This document shows, piece by piece, positions 59,345 through 64,000 of a stretch of DNA of 64,000 bases. Position numbers and translations under genes: made by a program. The notes beneath the pieces are model-generated. The model saw nothing but the letters and a program-made list of their open reading frames with translations. It ran no database searches and was not told where the DNA came from. Position 1 is the first letter of the stretch; every line of letters starts with the position of its first letter. Origin of the DNA: Hymenobacter wooponensis (GTDB lineage: Bacteria; Bacteroidota; Bacteroidia; Cytophagales; Hymenobacteraceae). The stretch spans positions 25,353 to 89,352 of the forward strand of contig NZ_SRKZ01000011.1 in the NCBI RefSeq assembly GCF_004745865.1, in the 5' to 3' direction.

Positions 59345-59746
59345 CTAGGCTGCCTGGGCAAGCTGGCTGCCGAAAACGCAGTGGGCGCGGGGGTGCATCT
59401 TGTGGGCACGTCGGCTGCCGGGGTGGAAGGGCTGGGTCACGAGGCCGATAAAGCCGGCGGCGTGGCAGTATCCCAACACCTTCACCGTTTCGACCTTCCC
59501 GCCTTGGTTGGCACTTACCAGTTTGCCCACTGCGGGCACCGGCTGCTGGGCCGACCAATGCAGCCCGCCCGGCAAGGCTTTCAGGCTGGGCACGGCGGTA
59601 AACTCGGGCGTGGCCAGGCGCAGGTGGGCCGCTTCCTGGCGGGCCTGCTCAGTTGCGGCTTTCTTGGCGGCGTGGGTGGCGAGCATTTTAGCCAGACGAG
59701 CGGCGGGAATGCGGCGGGCGGGGCGGTACAGATTGGTGCTTTTCAT
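59345..59746 (-). CDS. hypothetical protein (133 aa), paralogue of the previous gene
   Basis: Not recognised. A basic, alanine-rich helical N-terminus (RRIPAARLAKMLATHAAKKA) leads to a domain with VPAVGKLVSANQGGKVETVK and GYCHAAGFIGLVTQP, similar to the central part of the 168-aa neighbour. Its start codon lies 31 nt from the shared promoter block, so it is probably expressed with the ardC and DUF3846 genes. Confidence 0.65.
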   Translation of the reverse strand: MKSTNLYRPARRIPAARLAKMLATHAAKKAATEQARQEAAHLRLATPEFTAVPSLKALPGGLHWSAQQPVPAVGKLVSANQGGKVETVKVLGYCHAAGFIGLVTQPFHPGSRRAHKMHPRAHCVFGSQLAQAA

Positions 59747-59777
59747 GGCTAAAGGGGCGTTTTATTACGTTGTTGCT

Positions 59778-59846
59778 TATACTTATTAAACGTAACAGGC
59801 GCACTCTAAGTTGCAAAACATACATTTATAAACGCATGTTTTACTA
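59778..59846 (-). promoter_or_regulatory. shared plasmid promoter block, copy 4
   Basis: The core TACGTTTAATAAGTA ends 31 nt before the start codon of 59345-59746. The middle part diverges from copies 1-3, but the distal part (TGTATG, TAAATGTA and GCGTTTATAAA) and the G-rich motif at 59861 recur at the same spacing as at copy 3. Confidence 0.6.
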
Positions 59847-59860
59847 GTGTTGTTCAGCCT

Positions 59861-59878
59861 TTTTTCCCCCACTGCCCC
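59861..59878 (-). repeat. G-rich dispersed motif, copy 8
   Basis: TTTTTCCCCCACTGCCCC on the plus strand, identical to the copy at 17234, at the same 83-bp distance from the promoter block start. Confidence 0.65.
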
Positions 59879-60019
59879 AAGTAGGCTAGTGTATGGTGGT
59901 ATTGGTTTCATTGTGGCTTGGACCAAGAGTTGACGGACCGTGGCCAAGTGAAAGATTTTGCCCAATCCTCCATCCTGGTTGGCTGGCAACATTTCCCCCG
60001 TTCTGGGGGTCTTGGTAGC

Positions 60020-60493
60020 ATGAGCTACATCGTGAGAGACCAAGAGTTGGTGCTTCAGCACTGGCCGGGCAAAGGAGCCTGGACTTATCACCTTATCATC
60101 CCGAACTCGCGTGATATTCCCGGTACGTGGGGTCACATCAAGGTGTCGGGCACAATAGATGACTACACGGTTGAATCACGGAATTTGGCCCCGCGCAAAA
60201 ATCAAGACAAAATGCTCTCCGTGAATGCTGCCATCCGCCAGCATTTGGGCAAGCAAGCTGGCGACACGGTGCGCGTCACGCTCTATCGCGAGCCTAACCC
60301 AGTATTGGTCCGCGAAGCCGCAGTACTAGCTTGCTTAGACGACGCCGGCGTGTTGACGTCATTTAACGCTCGGAACGCCAAAGACCGACGAGCTTTATTG
60401 CACGAGGTGTTTTCTCAGCCGGACGCCACGCGACAGGAAAAGAAAATCCTGGCCCTGATTGCTATGCTTGGCTTGCAGAGTACCACTGGGTGA
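60020..60493 (+). CDS. DUF1905/YdeI-like protein
   Basis: The ATG at 60020 gives 157 residues. The pattern WPGKGAWTYHLIIP, GHIKVSGTIDDYTVESRNLA and VNAAIRQHLGKQAGDTVRVT matches the DUF1905 domain, followed by a helical YdeI/OmdA-like tail (ARNAKDRRALLHEVFSQPDA). A longer reading from 59918 adds residues without family likeness. The domain occurs in small stress-related proteins of unknown biochemistry. It is the only rightward gene between the par genes and rep. Confidence 0.7.
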   Translation: MSYIVRDQELVLQHWPGKGAWTYHLIIPNSRDIPGTWGHIKVSGTIDDYTVESRNLAPRKNQDKMLSVNAAIRQHLGKQAGDTVRVTLYREPNPVLVREAAVLACLDDAGVLTSFNARNAKDRRALLHEVFSQPDATRQEKKILALIAMLGLQSTTG

Positions 60494-61004
60494 ATTCACG
60501 AGAAGTGCAGTTTCAGCAGGCAGTGTGGCCGCTCATTCAACTTTTGGACTAAAGTTTTAACTAAATTCCATGGGGTAGTGAATGCCGCACCCGTTCTTGG
60601 CTTCATCGGAGAATAGCTAAAACTTGCCCTGTGCGCGACTTGGCGGCTGGATGGTAGCAGCGCTACTTGAACGGCTGCGGGTTGATTCTGCAGCCTCTTG
60701 AGGCACTAATTCAGCCCTTCCCGGCTCGGCTGGCCTCCATTGGTAGTGGGTTAGTAATTGGAGAAGTAATCAGGGAGTATAACAGGAAGTAGGTGATAGC
60801 AGAAAAAGGTAATTAAATCTTGAAAAAGTACAACGCGTTTTTATTCGCGTATATGCTTTTTTGGACTGTCTTGTTTTGTTGATTCTCGACTTGTCCACAC
60901 AGTTTTATACCCTAAATGCTTCTCGTTCTCGCGTAACAAGGTTGTAGGTTATTTTAAGAAGATGGTAAGGTAAACCCTAATAGTAACTAATAAGGAGTAA
61001 ATCG
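60494..61004. other. replication origin region upstream of the iterons
   Basis: No gene. AT content rises towards 61000. A DnaA-box-like TTGTCCACA lies at 60891-60899 (one difference from TTATCCACA). An inverted repeat ACGCG-TTTTTATT-CGCGT lies at 60833-60850. Together with the iterons and rep gene this is the likely oriV. Confidence 0.5.
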
Positions 61005-61114
61005 AATAAACCTGCTTCTTTAAGGTAATAAACCTGCTTCTTTAAGGTGAGTCTGAGTGAATAAACCTGCTTCTTTAAGGTAATAAACCTGCTTCTTTAA
61101 GGTAATAAACCTGC
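61005..61114. repeat. 22-bp iterons of the replication origin
   Basis: Four identical 22-bp units (each starting AATAAACCTGCTTCTTTAAG and ending GT) at 61005-61026, 61027-61048, 61060-61081 and 61082-61103, then a partial fifth (AATAAACCTGC at 61104). Units 1-2 and 3-4 are in tandem with an 11-bp insert between pairs, so helical phasing is kept by 22- and 33-bp steps. Such iterons bind Rep_3 initiators and control copy number. Confidence 0.85.
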
Positions 61115-61216
61115 GCACTTTTACACAAGCTGGTTTTTTCGCCGTATGTTTCGGCCTGATATCACTGGATGAGGCAAAAGTGTCTCTGGTGGCTGCAACC
61201 GTAACCTATCGGCTAG

Positions 61217-62350
61217 ATGTTAGGAAACCGACTACCCCGCGTTACCCTGCCCGTTCCCATGCTGGAACTAGACCTGCAGTATGAGCCCGAAGCGCTGGCG
61301 CGGGTCAAGCAGCATTGGGCGGCCACCTTCGCCCACCAGCGCAGAATTTCCGTGTACGGCAAGCGCATTATGGCGCGGGTGATGGAGCAAATCAAGGAAG
61401 ATGACTTGCAGTTGCGCGACTACTATCAACTGCGGGTTTCCTCCGTGGTCGAGGGCACCGACATTGATACGGACACGGCGTATTCCTTCCTGAAAAAAGC
61501 TATCTATGAGTTGGCCCACGTCACTTGGGAGTTCGAGAGCCTGGACGGGAGCGAGTGGTACATCCGCCACCTGCTGGATACGACCAAGGAACGGCGCGTA
61601 GGCTTCAAGGATGGCATCATTACCATCATTCTCAACCCGCAGCTCGCGCCTTATTTCGTCCAGATTGCCGGTCAGTACTCGACCTACAAGCTGGATGGCT
61701 ACATGGGCCTGCATAGCTGGTACAGCATGCGGTTCTTTGAGATACTATCCGCGTTTCGGGATACCGGCTGGTGGGAAGTGTCGCTGGAGGAATACCGCCT
61801 GCTCATGGACTGCGGCCAGGAACTGGACAAGTATGGCTCCCCCAAAAAGGACCGGAAAGGCAACCCGGTCATGAAGCACGCCGACACCAACGAGTTGATT
61901 AAGAAAACGGTGCTGGGGGCACAAAAGGAGTTGGAAAGAACGCCCTGCGCCTTCGTCTACAATCCTATCCTGGAAGCCAACCGGGCGGGCCGGGGCCGGA
62001 AAAAGATTGTGGGCCTGCGCTTCGAACTGCTGCACAAGCAGTCTACCGTTATCCCGGCCTCGTGGCTGGCCGACGAAATCTTACGCCCGGTTATCGACCG
62101 GCTGCGGGAATTCAAAGTTACCGACCGCAACATCGCGCTTTACCTCAAGGTGATGGAAGTAGTCGAAGCCCGCAAGCTGCTGCGGGAGTGGCAACTCAAG
62201 GAGAACAGCCAGAAGAAGATTGACGACAAGCAGAAGTATTGCAACGCCGTTTTCGTCCGGGTCGGCAAGCAAATCAGTGAGGAAAAGAAGAAGGATGCCC
62301 TACTGGCCCGGCAGGTGGTACAAGCTGCCCTGGGGTTTGATAAAAAGTAG
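61217..62350 (+). CDS. repB: Rep_3-family (RepB-like) plasmid replication initiator
   Basis: A 377-residue initiator. The two winged-helix domains of Rep_3 proteins are visible: ISVYGKRIMARVMEQIKEDD, DYYQLRVSSVVEGTDI and FKDGIITIILNPQLAPYFVQ, then YKLDGYMGLHSWYSMRFFEI and GWWEVSLEEYRLLMDCGQEL, ending in a basic C-terminal helical part. It binds the iterons about 100 bp upstream to open the origin. The start at 61217 is the first ATG in a well-coding frame. Confidence 0.88.
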   Translation: MLGNRLPRVTLPVPMLELDLQYEPEALARVKQHWAATFAHQRRISVYGKRIMARVMEQIKEDDLQLRDYYQLRVSSVVEGTDIDTDTAYSFLKKAIYELAHVTWEFESLDGSEWYIRHLLDTTKERRVGFKDGIITIILNPQLAPYFVQIAGQYSTYKLDGYMGLHSWYSMRFFEILSAFRDTGWWEVSLEEYRLLMDCGQELDKYGSPKKDRKGNPVMKHADTNELIKKTVLGAQKELERTPCAFVYNPILEANRAGRGRKKIVGLRFELLHKQSTVIPASWLADEILRPVIDRLREFKVTDRNIALYLKVMEVVEARKLLREWQLKENSQKKIDDKQKYCNAVFVRVGKQISEEKKKDALLARQVVQAALGFDKK

Positions 62351-62615
62351 CTAACTCATTCAGTTGCTTCTCCCATCTTTTGCATCATTTGATTTCGCCG
62401 ACGCTTTCGAACTGCTCTGCCAGTTATTAATGCAGCCCTTAGCCCTGCCTCTATTCAGGGATAGAGCAAAGGGTAGCCACTGTTGGCCTTGGTTAAAAGT
62501 TTGGTACAAAGGTTAAACGGGCGGGGCCGCAGGAAACTCCCAGTCGAAGGCAAAAAGGGCCTCTAAATCGAAGGGGAGTGAATCTTTTAGGGCGTCGTCC
62601 GAGAAATCGAACTCG
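62351..62615. other. region after rep without a clear gene
   Basis: A minus-strand frame from 62701 reads through the perfect inverted repeat and shows no family resemblance, so no gene is called. Nothing else is recognised. Confidence 0.4.
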
Positions 62616-62677
62616 CCGTGGCAGATTGATGTGCTGCCAGCTCGCCCGTGAGCTGGCAGCACATCAATCTGCCACGG
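62616..62677. repeat. perfect 28-bp inverted repeat
   Basis: CCGTGGCAGATTGATGTGCT then GCCAGCTC (62616-62643) is followed after GCCCGT by its exact complement (62650-62677). The stem would be very stable. It has no T-run. It lies at the 3' side of the decayed resolvase and could be a recombination site, a terminator or a remnant of a short inverted-repeat element. Confidence 0.75.
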
Positions 62678-62701
62678 ACTAGCGCTCGGCCGCCGGGGCA
62701 T

Positions 62702-63110
62702 GAAGCAGCTACTAGTTGGGACAAAGGCAATTCCAACAGACGGTTACGTTCTGCACCAGCCGTTTGCAAGGGCCTGCTTGCGTGGGTGGTCGCATGCCCG
62801 CCGTCGCCCGCTCATGGATACTCTCGCGGCCATACCCAGCCAGCGCGGCGAAGAGGCCCAAGACCGACCGTCCGGCTGGGGTGGCCGTATCGATGCCTGG
62901 GTCCAGAGCGACGAAGCGGACCTGCCGGGCGTGCAGAGCGGCCACCACCTACGTGATGTGGGCGCTGTTGCGGCCCAGCCGGTTCAGGCGGGCTAAAGTC
63001 ACCGTGTCTCCGGCACGCAACGTGGCCAGCCGCTCGGTGAGCACCGGGCGCTGTGAGCGTGCCGCTGATTTTTTCCCAAATCAGGCGGTCTACGCCCGCG
63101 ACCTTTAGTT
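62702..63110 (-). pseudogene. decayed serine resolvase/invertase
   Basis: Reading leftward, three blocks of resolvase sequence are seen: VAGVDRLIWEKISG, then after a one-base shift RPVLTERLATLRAGDTVTLA and RLNRLGRNSAHI, then after an in-frame TAG, VAALHARQVRFVALDPGIDT and LFAALAGYGRESIHE. These match the catalytic core of TnpR/Hin-type recombinases. The N-terminal catalytic Ser region and the HTH end are missing. The gene is therefore inactive and marks an old transposon or invertible segment near the right boundary. Confidence 0.8.
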
Positions 63111-63148
63111 GTCCATATCAAAATGTCACATCTGCGTACTTTGCCGCC

Positions 63149-64000
63149 ATGTCCGATTTCCGTCTGCGCGTATTTGCCGCCGTGGCCCGGCACCTGAGCC
63201 TGACCAAGGCCGGCCAGGAGCTGTTTGTGAGCCAGCCGGCCGTCACCAAGCACATCCGGGAGCTGGAAGCACAGTACGGCCAGCGCCTGCTGGAGAGGCG
63301 CGGCAACCGCGTGACCCTCACCGAGGCCGGCCGCCTGCTGCACGCCCACGCCGATGCCGCCGCCGCCGCCCAGCAGCAGCTGGAAGACCAGCTGCTGGCC
63401 CTGCGCGACCCCGACGAGGCCGCCGGCCGCCTGCGCCTGGGGGCCAGCACCACCCTGAGCCAGTACGTGCTGCCGGGCCTGCTGCCCGCCTTCCAGGCCC
63501 GCTACCCGCAGGTGCAGCTCTCGTTTCTGAACGCCAACTCCGAGCGCATTGCTGAGGCCCTGCTGCGCGGCGAGCTGGACCTGGGCTTCGTGGAGGGCCG
63601 CACCAAGAGCCACGACCTGCACTACGAGCTGCTGCTGCCCGACGAGCTGGTGGCCGTGCGCCGCGCCACACCCGGCGGCCCGCCCGCCGCCCCGCTGCCC
63701 CTGGCCGAAGCCCTGGCCCACCCGCTGGTGCTGCGCGAGCGGGGCTCGGGCACGCTGGAAATCCTCGAATTTGCCCTGCGGGCGCAGCACATCAAGCTCA
63801 GCGCCCTGCCCGTGGCCATTTACCTGGACAATACGGAGGCCATCAAGCGCTACCTCGAAGCCGCGCCCACCGCCCTGGGCTTCGTGTCGCGCCGGGCCCT
63901 GGACCGCGAGCTGGCGGCCGGGCTGCTCGAAATCGTGCCCATTGCCGGGCTGCACCTGGCCCGGCAGTTTGAGGCGGTATCGGTGCAGGGGCAGCCACTG
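63149..64000 (+). CDS. LysR-family transcriptional regulator, cut by the window end
   Basis: The ATG at 63149 opens a frame of 284 codons that runs through the window end. The HTH part reads VFAAVARHLSLTKAGQELFV then SQPAVTKHIRELEAQYGQRL, a standard LysR start. The effector-binding domain follows (LRLGASTTLSQYVLPGLLPA and LDLGFVEGRTKSHDL). Very GC-rich, chromosomal-type codon use, unlike the resolvase remnant before it. The target is unknown; such CysB/CbbR-like regulators often control sulfur, nitrogen or anion genes encoded next to them, beyond this window. Confidence 0.88.
   Translation, partial: MSDFRLRVFAAVARHLSLTKAGQELFVSQPAVTKHIRELEAQYGQRLLERRGNRVTLTEAGRLLHAHADAAAAAQQQLEDQLLALRDPDEAAGRLRLGASTTLSQYVLPGLLPAFQARYPQVQLSFLNANSERIAEALLRGELDLGFVEGRTKSHDLHYELLLPDELVAVRRATPGGPPAAPLPLAEALAHPLVLRERGSGTLEILEFALRAQHIKLSALPVAIYLDNTEAIKRYLEAAPTALGFVSRRALDRELAAGLLEIVPIAGLHLARQFEAVSVQGQPL

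Noticed and set aside
59786..60136. 116-residue leftward frame over promoter block 4
   Set aside because: It crosses the conserved promoter block and the start of the DUF1905 gene and has no protein-like features.
62513..62701. 62-residue leftward frame ending the resolvase region
   Set aside because: It reads through both arms of the perfect inverted repeat; only its acidic end (FDLEALFAFDWEFP) looks protein-like, which is not enough for a gene call.

Overview
The window reads as a GC-rich plasmid, or plasmid-derived element, of a Bacteroidota bacterium, most likely a Hymenobacter-type member of the Cytophagales. This rests on the Bacteroidota-specific conjugation genes (TraE/F/G/J/K/M/N/O type), a BfmA/BtgA-like mobilization protein, a Bacteroidota-style relaxase, frequent lack of Shine-Dalgarno sequences, and the style of the hypothetical proteins. 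The genus is an inference. No rRNA or tRNA genes were seen.

Layout. (1) 1-10.3 kb is cargo: a TauE/SafE-type permease with its ArsR regulator, a lipoprotein 5'-nucleotidase, a VIT-family metal transporter, a complete TolC-RND-adaptor efflux set and a TlpA-like thioredoxin. (2) 10.4-17.2 kb is a leftward cluster of small plasmid genes ending in an ArdC-like antirestriction protein. Three of these genes share an almost identical promoter block. (3) 17.3-19.3 kb carries a SulP transporter closed by a strong bidirectional terminator. (4) 19.36-22.5 kb encodes a Toprim (DUF3991-like) primase-type protein and a putative regulator. (5) 22.7-33.3 kb is a rightward Bacteroidota type IV secretion operon. 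(6) 33.7-35.7 kb has two small genes and a tyrosine recombinase. (7) 35.9-48.4 kb is a defence-like island: DISARM/DrmD-like helicase (DUF3883), DUF1156 methylase, DUF499 ATPase and a fourth membrane-anchored protein. It is bounded by a truncated PIN gene fused to a broken ISKra4-like element on the left and by a 27-bp copy of the same IS end on the right. (8) 48.5-54.8 kb holds a zinc-ribbon protein, a Fic enzyme with a VbhA-like partner, the VirD4-type coupling protein, the relaxase and its accessory protein, all leftward. (9) 54.8-57.2 kb is a mobilization/partition region: a candidate oriT, about 36 octamers in eight clusters that look like a centromere, parA and a ribbon-helix-helix partner. 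(10) 57.4-60.5 kb has a zeta-toxin-like kinase with a translationally coupled upstream gene and accessory genes. (11) 60.5-62.4 kb is the replicon: DnaA-box-like site, 22-bp iterons and a Rep_3 initiator. (12) 62.5-64 kb has a perfect 28-bp inverted repeat, a decayed serine resolvase and a LysR regulator cut by the window end.

How it fits together. The element has modules for replication, segregation, transfer, stabilisation (Fic, zeta), antirestriction and probable anti-phage defence. The most novel-looking signals are: a C-terminal module shared by the Toprim protein and the zeta-like kinase (possibly a transfer-related or translocation domain), the Fic/antitoxin pair next to the coupling protein with the usual inhibitory glutamate missing, the four-gene helicase-methylase-ATPase island, the octamer centromere, a promoter block repeated four times at a fixed distance from start codons, and an 18-bp G-rich motif scattered eight times between 12.6 and 59.9 kb but not recognised in the flanking cargo.
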